From NCBI RefSeq assembly GCF_017377735.1, contig NZ_JAFVMH010000002.1, positions 768,937 through 832,936 on the forward strand: a stretch of 64,000 nucleotides of DNA, read 5' to 3'. This document shows positions 1 to 7,900 of this stretch, one piece after another; positions within the stretch are counted from its first letter, which is position 1, and the number at the start of each line of letters is the position of its first letter. Under the pieces are notes generated by a model that did not search any database, was not told where the DNA came from, and was given only the letters and a program-made list of their open reading frames with translations. The translations under genes and the position numbers were made by a program. This DNA comes from Acetobacter garciniae (GTDB lineage Bacteria > Pseudomonadota > Alphaproteobacteria > Acetobacterales > Acetobacteraceae).

Positions 1-84
1 TATCCGGGGCTGGGGCACAATCCGTTCTGGGAACAGCCGAATGCCGTGATCGGGCGGATCGACCGGTTTTTAAGCGGTTTATGA
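1..84 (+). CDS. alpha/beta hydrolase, C-terminal fragment
   Basis: Frame 1 is open from the window edge to a TGA at 82-84 and encodes the last 27 residues of a protein whose start lies outside the window. The segment G-L-G-H-N-P-F-W-E-Q-P resembles the end of alpha/beta-hydrolase fold enzymes, where the catalytic histidine sits in a GxGHNPFWE-type motif shortly before the C-terminus. The substrate cannot be told from this fragment. The next gene begins 112 bases downstream on the same strand. Confidence 0.55.
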   Translation, partial: YPGLGHNPFWEQPNAVIGRIDRFLSGL

Positions 85-196
85 CCCGGAACGTGCCAGG
101 AATTTTCTGGAGCCCACACGCGGGGAGGGAGGTAGTATCACCGCAGTACTGTTACCCTGACGCTGCGCGAACAGGGCATGGAAGCGGAAGGGTTGC

Positions 197-613
197 ATGA
201 TAAGGCGTTTGCTTGTGGTGTATGTCGTCCTGTGCGCGCTGCCCGTGGCCTGTTCCGATGACCAGGGTTCGGGTGCGATGCATGAGGCGGTTTCCACCTG
301 TTTTGCGCGGTATCCCTTTAAAAAGGGCAGCGCGTATGACCGGTTCATGTGCATTACCGAGGCGCATCTGAAATACGGTCCCAACGCCATCGGCCCGCGT
401 TATGACCTGGTGTCGCAGGTCGATCTGGCCTCGCTGCGTATTGGTCTGGATGTGGATGCGGGTACTCTTACGGTGCCGCAGGCGCAGACGGAACTGAACT
501 GGGTCACGACCAAGGCCCAGACGATCGCGTTCCACAAGCCCAGCACCCCGGTGCCGACCCCGCACGAACGCCAGGAGGTAACCCTGCCCGCGAAATATCA
601 GGTCAACAGATAA
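197..613 (+). CDS. small putative lipoprotein of unknown function
   Basis: 138 residues. The N-terminus (M-I-R-R, a hydrophobic stretch, then L-P-V-A-C at about residue 19) looks like a type II signal peptide with a lipobox-like cysteine, so the mature protein is probably anchored to a membrane facing the periplasm. The rest is soluble, with two further cysteines near residues 35 and 52 that could pair. I recognise no family. It ends just before a hairpin-containing repeat and is convergent with the lipoprotein gene at 748-1347. That it is a gene rests on the signal peptide and uninterrupted frame. Confidence 0.5.
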   Translation: MIRRLLVVYVVLCALPVACSDDQGSGAMHEAVSTCFARYPFKKGSAYDRFMCITEAHLKYGPNAIGPRYDLVSQVDLASLRIGLDVDAGTLTVPQAQTELNWVTTKAQTIAFHKPSTPVPTPHERQEVTLPAKYQVNR

Positions 614-672
614 AAGTTTTTGGTGAAGCTTTTTTCAAAAAGCTTCAAAGAACGTCATCTTTAAAAAAAAGG
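612..672. repeat. dispersed hairpin repeat, copy 1
   Basis: An AT-rich block in a GC-rich context. It contains a perfect 10-bp inverted repeat (GAAGCTTTTT / AAAAAGCTTC, loop TC) at 624-645, followed by a run of A near 662-670. A closely similar block lies at 32532-32593. Both sit directly downstream of a + strand gene, so it may work as a terminator or be a dispersed non-coding repeat. Confidence 0.6.
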
Positions 673-747
673 CGACGCCCAAAGACTCTTATTAATTACC
701 CCCGGGCATGACACCGGGGGCCAGGGTTGCAGCGAAGAAAATGCCCG

Positions 748-1347
748 TTATTGCGTGCGAGGAATAATGACAGCATCCGAAGATTTCTTGTCCGGATTAA
801 GCAGAGTCATGCCCGACTGGGGTGAATAGGTCGCACCGGTCGACTGGTTGGGGGTGACGGGCGAATGGAAGGCGGAAACCGGGCCGAACACGCCACCGGC
901 GGATTTGTTCATTGTCCCTTCCGGCTGGCGGGCGCAGCCGCGGGTAATAATGGAACAGATCCCGTCCGTTCCGATCATTTCATCGTTGTTGCCGGTATAA
1001 TGCACATCGGACACCCGGTCATGATCCAGGCGGATCACCGCCGAACAGGATGTTCCCCCGCCGCCGCCAAGCTGGGCAAGGGTGGTTGCGATATCGCCTA
1101 CGGGAATAAGGGTCGAACCGCCATAGCTCGGCTGTGGCTGGGTTCCGGTATAGACAAAGATCTGCGTCGTATCGTTGATCTGCTTGGTGGCCGTGGGCAA
1201 GCCGGCACAGGCCTGCAGATCGTAGGATGTCATTCCGATCATGGTGATCTGCGCCTTGTGGGCAGCCCGCGAATCAAAATAACCGCACCCGCCCAAGCTC
1301 AGGAGAAGGGAGGGGACGGCGAGCCAACACACAATGCGACACTTCAT
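748..1347 (-). CDS. putative lipoprotein of unknown function
   Basis: About 199 residues from the ATG at 1347. That start is preferred over an upstream one because it gives a clear signal peptide (M-K-C-R, hydrophobic run, L-S-L-G-G-C at about residue 20), a lipobox. Longer readings would add a low-complexity A-C-H-G repeat coded by the tandem repeat at 1385-1420. The mature part has a poly-glycine run and several cysteines (S-C-S, G-I-C, R-G-C) that may form disulfides. No family is recognised. It is probably an envelope protein. It is convergent with the gene at 197-613 and divergent from the DUF4142 gene. Confidence 0.55.
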   Translation of the reverse strand: MKCRIVCWLAVPSLLLSLGGCGYFDSRAAHKAQITMIGMTSYDLQACAGLPTATKQINDTTQIFVYTGTQPQPSYGGSTLIPVGDIATTLAQLGGGGGTSCSAVIRLDHDRVSDVHYTGNNDEMIGTDGICSIITRGCARQPEGTMNKSAGGVFGPVSAFHSPVTPNQSTGATYSPQSGMTLLNPDKKSSDAVIIPRTQ

Positions 1348-1690
1348 TTCCTGGATGATCTCCAAACCTCGATAGGAATACGTCCCGTGGCACGCCCCAT
1401 GGCATGCCCCGTGGCATGCCTGCCTGACAAGCCTAGTGCGCTCCTTCCAGTCGGCGCAAGGCCTGTTGCCGCGCAAAATGCGCCCCGCCCCGTTAAACAG
1501 GATATGAGAGAAAGGGGGTTATCATCCTGTGACCTATTGCTGAATGACGCGTGAACACAATAGGCCATTGCCTTGCGCCCGATGGGCTATCATCATGGGG
1601 CCTGTATCGGCGGCCCTTTCGAAAAGGCCATCTCGTGTCATGGCCCGCCATTGTAAACCATATTGGACATTCAGGGAGTTTCTGCCGATC
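1348..1690. other. divergent intergenic region
   Basis: 343 bases between the divergent lipoprotein (748-1347) and DUF4142 (1691-2233) genes. It contains the 12-bp tandem repeats at 1385-1420 and must hold both promoters. Open frames crossing it are upstream extensions of the two genes and have no protein-like features. I see no RNA gene. Confidence 0.5.
1385..1420. repeat. three 12-bp tandem repeats
   Basis: Three back-to-back units, ccgtggcacgcc, ccatggcatgcc and ccgtggcatgcc, differing at one or two positions. They lie 38 bases upstream of the lipoprotein start at 1347, between divergent genes. Their GGCATGCC cores are palindromic. Confidence 0.7.
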
Positions 1691-2233
1691 ATGTCGCTAC
1701 TGCCTCGTTTCTCGTCGCATGCCCCGGCCGCGCTTATAGTGGCCCTTCTTGCACTTGGCGCGTGCGTCAACGGACAGCCTCCCGCGCCGCCCCTTCCCCC
1801 GTTGCAGAAAGCACCGGCATTCACAGTCGCCGACGCCACGTTCGCGCAGGCCCTCAACGACATGGACCTGACCCAGATCGCGCTTGCGCAAATGGTGCCC
1901 ACACACGCCGCCCGCGCCGATCTGGCAGCACTTGGCGCAACCATCGCCAAGGATCTGACAGCAAACCAGGCGACACTGACAAAGCTTGTCTCACCGCACG
2001 CCATCAGCCTGGCGACAAAACCTTCCAGCGCCGACCAGAAGAATATCGACCAGCTCAAGGGTTTTCATGGCGCGGCATTCGACCGGCGTTATATCCGCTA
2101 TTTTTCGCGCGACCAGGCCCGGATGAAGCCTGTTCTTGAAAGCGAAATTGCCAATTCAAAAAATCCGGACCTGGTCAAGCTCGCCACCGACACCAAAACC
2201 CTGCTTGCGGGGTATGCGGCGCAGCTTAAATAG
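1691..2233 (+). CDS. DUF4142-family secreted protein
   Basis: 180 residues from the ATG at 1691. That start gives a lipoprotein signal (M-S-L-L-P-R, hydrophobic stretch, A-L-G-A-C near residue 24) followed by a proline-rich linker. The mature domain (about residues 45-180) is all helical with the DUF4142 pattern: F-x-x-A-L-N-D-M-D-L near its start, a helix with A-x-x-L-G-A-T-I-A-K-D, and Y-I-R-Y-F-S-R-D-Q near the end. DUF4142 proteins are periplasmic or envelope four-helix proteins of unclear function, ferritin-like in outline. The longer reading from 1544 adds a leader with no signal character. Confidence 0.7.
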   Translation: MSLLPRFSSHAPAALIVALLALGACVNGQPPAPPLPPLQKAPAFTVADATFAQALNDMDLTQIALAQMVPTHAARADLAALGATIAKDLTANQATLTKLVSPHAISLATKPSSADQKNIDQLKGFHGAAFDRRYIRYFSRDQARMKPVLESEIANSKNPDLVKLATDTKTLLAGYAAQLK

Positions 2234-2324
2234 TATTTCCCGTGCGCGCCCTGTTGGTGCGATCACCCGACGGCGACACATTGGGCCACGGGCGCACCAG
2301 CACCGTTGTCGCAAACATGGCCGG

Positions 2325-2957
2325 TCAGGAGGCGGGCAGCATGCGGGCAAGGTCGGTCGCGATCTCATGGGCGCTGGAATCGACGGGGATCATTCCGACC
2401 AGGTGGTTGTGGCCGTCCATCAGGTAAAGCAGGGAGCTATGATCCACCAGCCCGCTTGCCCCCTGGCCCGCATGGCGCCTGACCGTGACATGGAATTCAT
2501 CCAGCACCGGCCCAAGCTGCGCCTGTGTTCCGCTTAACCCCACGATATCGGGCGAAAAGCGCGAGACATAGGTCCCGACCACCTGCGGCGTATCGCGCTC
2601 CGGGTCCACGGAAATGAAGATGGGTGTGACCGATCGCCCCTTGGGGCCAAGTTCATCCAGCGCGGCCGAGACGGTGGCCAAAGTCAGGGGGCAGACATCC
2701 ACGCAATGGGTGTAGCCGAAATAGATCAGGGTATAGCGTCCCTTGAAATCGGCCTGGGTGACAAGGCGGCCATTGGCGTTTGTCAACCCGAAAGGCCCGC
2801 CAATGTCCGGCCCATGCCGCGTACCTACAAGGGCGCGAAATCCCGCAGCACCCGCCAGCAGCACAACAGCCACGCCCGCGATCAGCAGAAATGCCCTGCG
2901 GTCCTGTTGCGGGGTAGCCCCCTTGCGTGTTCCGGTGCGACGGTCCTGGCGTTTCAT
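2325..2957 (-). CDS. SCO1/SenC-type copper chaperone
   Basis: 210 residues. One N-terminal membrane anchor (about residues 22-42) is followed by a thioredoxin-fold SCO domain facing the periplasm. The copper site is visible: C85 and C89 in the H-C-V-D-V-C-P motif and H173 in V-D-H-S-S. The F-I-S-V-D-P-E-R-D-T-P segment is also typical of the family. SCO proteins deliver copper to, or reduce cysteines in, the CuA site of cytochrome oxidases, and some respond to oxidants. It is divergent from the Met/His-rich gene at 3176 and the copper-receptor-like gene at 3796, which supports a copper role. Confidence 0.88.
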   Translation of the reverse strand: MKRQDRRTGTRKGATPQQDRRAFLLIAGVAVVLLAGAAGFRALVGTRHGPDIGGPFGLTNANGRLVTQADFKGRYTLIYFGYTHCVDVCPLTLATVSAALDELGPKGRSVTPIFISVDPERDTPQVVGTYVSRFSPDIVGLSGTQAQLGPVLDEFHVTVRRHAGQGASGLVDHSSLLYLMDGHNHLVGMIPVDSSAHEIATDLARMLPAS

Positions 2958-3175
2958 GCAGGTACTATAGGCGCAATCCGTTATTCCCGCACCCTGTTCC
3001 GTGGCGCGTGGAGGCTGTATCGCAAGGCAGCGCTGTTCTGATATTTATGGGGTTTACAGGACCGCTCGGCTCTGCGCTTTTGTGAACGCGTACCGTAACC
3101 AGGAAAGGCAGGCCGCTGAACACGCCCCACCCCGCATGTTCCATACATGGACCCGGCGTTATCCTGCGCTGGCTG

Positions 3176-3706
3176 GTGGTGCTGTGCGTCCTGCTGGGGC
3201 TTGTCGGCCAGCTTGCGTTGCAAAGCAACACACGTCTGGGTGAAGCACCGCGCGCGACCTTCGAACGCCTGACAGGGCTGCATATCGGCCCCGCCGCCCC
3301 GATAACACGCCAGGCCGCACGCCAGACAGCACGCCAGACGGGGCGGACAATGCCCGCCCCTGCCGCCATGGCGGGCATGAGCATGCCCGGCATGGATATG
3401 AGCGCCATGGCCATGCCAGCGGCACACACGCCCGACCGGGCCACGCCGGGCAAAATATCGGGGGCCGATCCTGCCGATCCTGCCGGTCCGGCCCGGGGCG
3501 GGCAGCATCATCACCATGATGACGGCTATTGCCCGCTCTGCCCGCTTTTACACCTGCCCGTAGTCGTTCTGGCGGTAGCGCTCGCGCTGGCCCTGCTCTG
3601 CCTAGTGCTGTGCGGCCTGGCTTACGCGCCCCCACTGCCCCGCATACCGTTCCGTGGGCGCATTGCGGTTCTCCCCCCCGCGACCGGACCGCCCGCTTTC
3701 GTCTGA
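3176..3706 (+). CDS. Met/His-rich membrane protein (DUF2946-like)
   Basis: About 176 residues, beginning at a GTG; no in-frame ATG exists after the upstream stop at 3083, so the start is uncertain. There is a hydrophobic N-terminal segment. The middle is rich in Met and His: M-A-G-M-S-M-P-G-M-D-M-S-A-M-A-M, then G-Q-H-H-H-H-D-D-G-Y-C-P-L-C-P. A transmembrane helix follows (about residues 125-147). The H-x-C-P-L-C pattern followed by a hydrophobic segment matches small DUF2946-type proteins commonly found beside copper TonB receptors. Met clusters and His runs are typical Cu(I)/Cu(II) ligands. It lies 89 bases upstream of the receptor gene and is probably co-transcribed with it. A role in copper binding or delivery is inferred from composition and neighbours. 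Confidence 0.65.
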   Translation: MVLCVLLGLVGQLALQSNTRLGEAPRATFERLTGLHIGPAAPITRQAARQTARQTGRTMPAPAAMAGMSMPGMDMSAMAMPAAHTPDRATPGKISGADPADPAGPARGGQHHHHDDGYCPLCPLLHLPVVVLAVALALALLCLVLCGLAYAPPLPRIPFRGRIAVLPPATGPPAFV

Positions 3707-3795
3707 AACACACTGAGCGCTGGCCGTCATGGGTTTTTCCCCCAAGGGGAAAGTCATGGCGCTGGCTGTTACCGTTTCAGACCAGGGCTTTTTCC

Positions 3796-5976
3796 ATGAC
3801 CTTGTCTTTTCTTCGCTGCGTTCCGCGCGCGGGCCTGCTGGCCTGTGTGGGCGTTGGTGCCATGCTTGCCGAAACACCCGCCCATGGCGCGGATACGGCC
3901 CAGCCTGTTCCGGTGGCTCCCATGCCGGCACAGGCAGCCAGCGGAACAGCGGCTGCCCATGCGCACTCCAGCCCCGTCAAGCCGGAGCAGATTACGGTCA
4001 ACGGCATCAGGCATATGAGCACGACCACCGCGGATACGACCGATCTGTTCCGCCACAGCCTGGGGTTCAGCGCCTATTCGGGGGGTGGTGTTTCTGCCCT
4101 GCCGGTGCTGAACGGCATGGCGGATGATCGCGTCGCCACCTTTGTCGATGGCATGCGTATCCAGTCGGCCTGCCCCAATCACATGAACCCGGCCATGTCC
4201 TATATCGACCCCGATGCGGTCGAGACGGCCCAGGCCATTGCGGGCATCACCTCCGTCAGCCAGGGGGGCGACAGCACGGGCGGGACCATCGAGGTCAATC
4301 GCCGCGACCCCATTTTTTCCTCCACCGCGAAATTGCTGGTTACCGGGCATGTGCGCGGCGATTATCGCAGCAATGGCGGCGGGTCGGGCGCGTCCGGGTC
4401 GATCACCCTTGCCAATGACTGGCTGAGCCTGCGCTACACCGGCTCCTACAGCCACGCGAGCGACTACCACACGGGCGGGAACGAACAGCGTGTGCTGTCC
4501 ACCAGCTATCTCAGCTTCAACCATGCCGTGACACTGGGGGTGAAAAAGGAGAACCACCTTCTGGCCCTGACCTTCGGCCAGCAGGATATTCCCTATGAAG
4601 GGTTTGCCAACCAGTACATGGACATGACCAACAACCGCTCCACCTTCGTCAACGGCAAGTACAAGGGCGATTTCAACTGGGGCACGCTGGAGGCACGCGG
4701 TTTCTGGCAACGGGTGGACCATGCGATGGACATGCTGTCCGACAAGGGCGGCCATACCGCCACCACCGGCATGCCCATGGATACCGCAACGCGCACGGCG
4801 GGCTATTCCATCAAGGCGAGCATCCCGCTGGGGCGCATTCATACGCTGGGGCTTGGCAGTTCCTTCGACCATAACGGGCTGAACGACTGGTGGCCCCCGC
4901 TTGCGGGCAGCATGATGATGGGGCCGGGCACGTTCCATAACGTCAATAACGGCCATCGCGACCGGCTGGGTCATTACGTGGAATGGAAAGCCCAGTGGCT
5001 GCCGCGTTTTTCGACCGAGCTTGGCATGCGTAGCGATCTTGTCATGATGAATACGGGCCCGGTTTCCCCCTATTCATGGACCAGCATGATGGACATGACC
5101 GACGCCATGGCGGCCCGGCAGTTCAATGCCGCAAAGCGCGGGCGGACCGACAGCAATTACGACGTGACGGCCCTTGCGCACTGGCACCCGCTCGACAGCC
5201 TGATGATCGATGGCGGTTATGCCCGCAAGACACGCTCGCCCAACCTGTATGAACGCTACGCCTGGGGCATGGGCCAGATGGCCACCACCATGATCGGCTG
5301 GTTCGGGGACGGCAACGGCTATGTCGGCAATATGAACCTGACACCCGAGATCGCCAATACCGCCAGCGTGACGCTGACCTGGCACGACCCGGTGGAACAC
5401 GCGTGGGAGGTCAGGGTGCAGCCTTATTACACCTACACCCATCACTACATCAACGTGGTGCGGATCGGCGCATTTTCGGACGGGCTGTCGAAACTGCAAT
5501 TCGCCAACCATAATGCGCAAAGCTACGGCATCAACAGTTCCGCCTTCGTGCGGTTGTGGAACACCACCACCTACGGCATGGGGGAACTGCGCGCCAACCT
5601 GAACTGGGTGCGCGGCCAGGACCTGGTGACGCATTCCGGCCTGTACCACCAGATGCCCACCAACGGTTCCATCACCCTGCATGAAAGCTGGCAGAACTGG
5701 ACCGGCCATGTCGAAGTGACGCTGGTCAAGGCCAAGGATACGGTGGACTGGCTGCGCAACGAACCCCGCACGCCGGGCTATGCCCTGCTGGGGCTGGGGG
5801 GAAGCTACCGGTGGCGCAATATCACGCTCAACGGCAGTATCGATAACGTGCTGGACCAGAAATACTACCTGCCACTGGGCGGCCTGTCCCTGGGCGATTA
5901 CGAGGCAACGGGCAATCTGGGCCCGCTGCCCGGACTGGGGCGTTCCTTCAACCTCAGCCTGACAGCCACGTTCTGA
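3796..5976 (+). CDS. TonB-dependent copper receptor, NosA/OprC-like
   Basis: 726 residues from the ATG at 3796, chosen because it starts a signal peptide (M-T-L-S-F-L-R, hydrophobic, A-H-G-A). A longer frame runs on upstream to 3529 but overlaps the preceding gene and has no signal. The plug domain (about 60-190) includes D-G-M-R-I-Q-S-A-C-P-N-H-M-N-P-A-M-S-Y-I, a signature of NosA/OprC copper receptors, and the barrel ends in a terminal phenylalanine. Loops are rich in Met (G-S-M-M-M-G-P, S-M-M-D-M-T-D-A-M). It would move copper across the outer membrane using TonB-ExbBD energy, which is not encoded here. Context with the Sco1-like and Met/His-rich genes agrees. Confidence 0.85.
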   Translation: MTLSFLRCVPRAGLLACVGVGAMLAETPAHGADTAQPVPVAPMPAQAASGTAAAHAHSSPVKPEQITVNGIRHMSTTTADTTDLFRHSLGFSAYSGGGVSALPVLNGMADDRVATFVDGMRIQSACPNHMNPAMSYIDPDAVETAQAIAGITSVSQGGDSTGGTIEVNRRDPIFSSTAKLLVTGHVRGDYRSNGGGSGASGSITLANDWLSLRYTGSYSHASDYHTGGNEQRVLSTSYLSFNHAVTLGVKKENHLLALTFGQQDIPYEGFANQYMDMTNNRSTFVNGKYKGDFNWGTLEARGFWQRVDHAMDMLSDKGGHTATTGMPMDTATRTAGYSIKASIPLGRIHTLGLGSSFDHNGLNDWWPPLAGSMMMGPGTFHNVNNGHRDRLGHYVEWKAQWLPRFSTELGMRSDLVMMNTGPVSPYSWTSMMDMTDAMAARQFNAAKRGRTDSNYDVTALAHWHPLDSLMIDGGYARKTRSPNLYERYAWGMGQMATTMIGWFGDGNGYVGNMNLTPEIANTASVTLTWHDPVEHAWEVRVQPYYTYTHHYINVVRIGAFSDGLSKLQFANHNAQSYGINSSAFVRLWNTTTYGMGELRANLNWVRGQDLVTHSGLYHQMPTNGSITLHESWQNWTGHVEVTLVKAKDTVDWLRNEPRTPGYALLGLGGSYRWRNITLNGSIDNVLDQKYYLPLGGLSLGDYEATGNLGPLPGLGRSFNLSLTATF

Positions 5977-6160
5977 CAGGAACGGGCAGGGGGCGCAGGT
6001 GACCTGGCCCCAAACGCGCATCCCGTAGCAGGGAACGCGCAGGGGGTGAGCCGGTGGCGGCCCGGAGGGCGGGCCACCAACCCGCGCGTGGTGTTACGGC
6101 GCGTCCGGCCTGAAGCGAATGCGCGCCAACCTGCTCTCCCGCCGGCTGACTTCTTTGGCC

Positions 6161-6925
6161 TTACTGGGCGGTGTAGCCGCCGTCGATCACCAGTTCGCTG
6201 CCGGTCATGAACTTGGATTCGTCAGAGGCCAGGAAAAGGATGCCGTAGGCGATATCCTCGGGCTCACCCAGATGACCGAGCGGGTGCAGGGCCACCAGTT
6301 TCTGGCGGGCGGCTTCGTCCTGCTTGGTCAGCCCCTGCACCATCGGCGTCCAGATATAGCCCGGATGGATGGAATTGACACGGATCTTGTAGCCCGATTG
6401 CGCGCAATGCAGGGCGGAGGACTTGGTGAACAGCCGCACACCCCCCTTGCTGGCGTTATAGGCCGCCAGTGTCGGGTCCCCGATCAGCCCCTCGATGGAT
6501 GAGAGATTGATGATCGAGCCTCCTCCTTCATGCTTGCGCATGGCCTCGATGGCGTATTTCGTGCCCAGGAACACGCCGTCCAGGTTGATCGACTGCACAC
6601 GCTGCCAGTCATCCAGGCTGGTGCTTTCCACCGTGCCGCTATAGGCGATTCCCGCATTGTTCACCGCAATGTCGAGCCGCCCGAAGGCCGCCAGCGTGGC
6701 GGCCATCGCCGCCTGCCAGTCTTCCTCCTTGCGGACGTCGAGCTTGACGAAAATGGCCTTGCCGCCCCCCGCTTCAATGTCGGAAACGACCTTTTTTCCC
6801 TCATCCTCGTTGATATCGGCGATGACGACCGCAGCCCCTTGCTGTGCCAGGAGCAGGGCTGTCGCCTTGCCGATACCCAGCGAGGCTCCACTGACAATCG
6901 CGACCTTGCCTTTAACGCGCGCCAT
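6161..6925 (-). CDS. short-chain dehydrogenase/reductase (NAD(P)-dependent)
   Basis: 254 residues, a classical SDR. The nucleotide site is S-G-A-S-L-G-I-G (residues 12-19). The N-N-A-G motif lies at 89-92. The catalytic set is S142/S143, Y156 and K160 in Y-N-A-S-K. The end I-D-G-G-Y-T-A-Q is typical. An aspartate after strand 2 (A-D-I-N) suggests NAD preference. It resembles cyclopentanol and 3-alpha/20-beta-hydroxysteroid dehydrogenases, but the substrate is not predictable. A good ribosome site (AAAGGAAAG) precedes the start, which overlaps the end of the flavin reductase gene by 14 bases, so the two form an operon. Confidence 0.85.
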   Translation of the reverse strand: MARVKGKVAIVSGASLGIGKATALLLAQQGAAVVIADINEDEGKKVVSDIEAGGGKAIFVKLDVRKEEDWQAAMAATLAAFGRLDIAVNNAGIAYSGTVESTSLDDWQRVQSINLDGVFLGTKYAIEAMRKHEGGGSIINLSSIEGLIGDPTLAAYNASKGGVRLFTKSSALHCAQSGYKIRVNSIHPGYIWTPMVQGLTKQDEAARQKLVALHPLGHLGEPEDIAYGILFLASDESKFMTGSELVIDGGYTAQ

Positions 6926-7532
6926 TTTTCTTTCCTTTGCTTGTTGGGTCGGGACGGGTGGTCCCGTTGCCGGTTGGTGCCGCCGGGGGCAGAACGCTGT
7001 CGGGCAGCTTGGGGCGCATCATCGCCCGGCGGTCCAGAACGGGGCCGTCGGTTATGAAGGTGCCGTCCCCCACGGCATGCAGGGTCCTGCGTTCCTTGCG
7101 GGCCGGGTCGATATGGGCCGCCACCCCTTCCAGAATGACGATACCATACTGCTCGATAATCTCGACCACGCGGCATTCGATATTCGCCAGGCAGTCGCCC
7201 AGCAGGGGGGCCTTCACCTGGCTGGCCTTGTGGCGGCTCAGGCCAAATTTGGCGAACTTGTCCGTATCGCGCCCCGAACACAGCCCGATCCCCACCACCG
7301 TGTCGAGCATATCGACCGGTGGAATGGCGATCACGCATTCACGCCGGGTCGTGAGCGCATGCCACGAATAATTCCACTCACCCGTCGTAATGGCGAAACG
7401 CGCGGCGAAGTCCAGCACCATTGTCCAGGTAATGGTCATGACATTGTCGCGCTGCCCGTCATGGGTCGCAACAAGCGTCACGGGCCCGGACTCGAGGAAG
7501 GTAAACGCCCGGTCGAGCGGAAATGGTTTCAT
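6912..7532 (-). CDS. flavin reductase-like FMN-binding protein
   Basis: 206 residues from the ATG at 7532, which has a GGGGGAG ribosome site. The domain from residue 1 to about 165 matches flavin reductase-like / FMN split-barrel proteins: G-P-V-T-L-V-A-T near 16, then N-V-M-T-I-T-W-T-M, and later S-G-R-D-T-D-K-F with A-N-I-E-C-R-V. Such proteins bind FMN and reduce flavin or small substrates with NAD(P)H. A proline- and basic-residue-rich tail follows the domain. It is first in a two-gene unit with the SDR. It is divergent from phoB and separated from it by the PHO-box region. Partner enzyme and substrate are unknown. Confidence 0.75.
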   Translation of the reverse strand: MKPFPLDRAFTFLESGPVTLVATHDGQRDNVMTITWTMVLDFAARFAITTGEWNYSWHALTTRRECVIAIPPVDMLDTVVGIGLCSGRDTDKFAKFGLSRHKASQVKAPLLGDCLANIECRVVEIIEQYGIVILEGVAAHIDPARKERRTLHAVGDGTFITDGPVLDRRAMMRPKLPDSVLPPAAPTGNGTTRPDPTSKGKKNGAR

Positions 7533-7732
7533 CGGCTCCCCCATGCAGGATCGGCTGCCTGCCTTCCTGATACAACAACGCCGCATGAAAAGCGTTGCGC
7601 TCGATCAATCCGCCCTGTCGTGCGGCGAAGAGCCATGTCGTGCGGACACAGGCCATGTGTGGGCAGGCAATGGGTGAGTGGGCGATTATGCACAGGCGGG
7701 AGTGTTACAGTCAGCTGGGTGGTTCGGGCGTG

Positions 7733-7750
7733 TTTTCATAAAAACGTCAT
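7733..7750 (+). promoter_or_regulatory. putative PHO box (distal), upstream of phoB
   Basis: Two TCAT-ending heptamers, TTTTCAT at 7733 and ACGTCAT at 7744, start exactly 11 bases apart with an A-rich spacer, as in the known PHO box (CTGTCAT-4 nt-CTGTCAC). It is about 150 bases upstream of phoB. Confidence 0.5.
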
Positions 7751-7847
7751 ACGTCGGTTTCATGTCCGATTTTTCTGGTAATTTCCAATGTTTGCGCGGG
7801 GCTGTCCTGTCATGTTTCCTTTGGTCGGGTGTGGGGAGAGTTGTTTT

Positions 7848-7865
7848 TTGTCATAAGCGCGTCAT
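7848..7865 (+). promoter_or_regulatory. putative PHO box (proximal), upstream of phoB
   Basis: TTGTCAT at 7848 and GCGTCAT at 7859 are direct repeats with 11-base phasing, 35 bases before the phoB start. The position fits autoregulation of phoBR by PhoB~P. Confidence 0.6.
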
Positions 7866-7900
7866 ATCCTCAGGGCGGTCCGAAATAAGGCGAAATACGA

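Larger units (their letters stand above)
7533..7900. other. divergent intergenic region with PHO boxes
   Basis: 368 bases between the flavin reductase and phoB genes. The phoB-proximal part is AT-richer and carries two PhoB-type direct repeats, listed separately. I see no protein-like frame or RNA gene. Confidence 0.6.

Noticed and set aside
1385..1420. CRISPR array
   Set aside because: The units are directly adjacent with no spacers and there are no cas genes.
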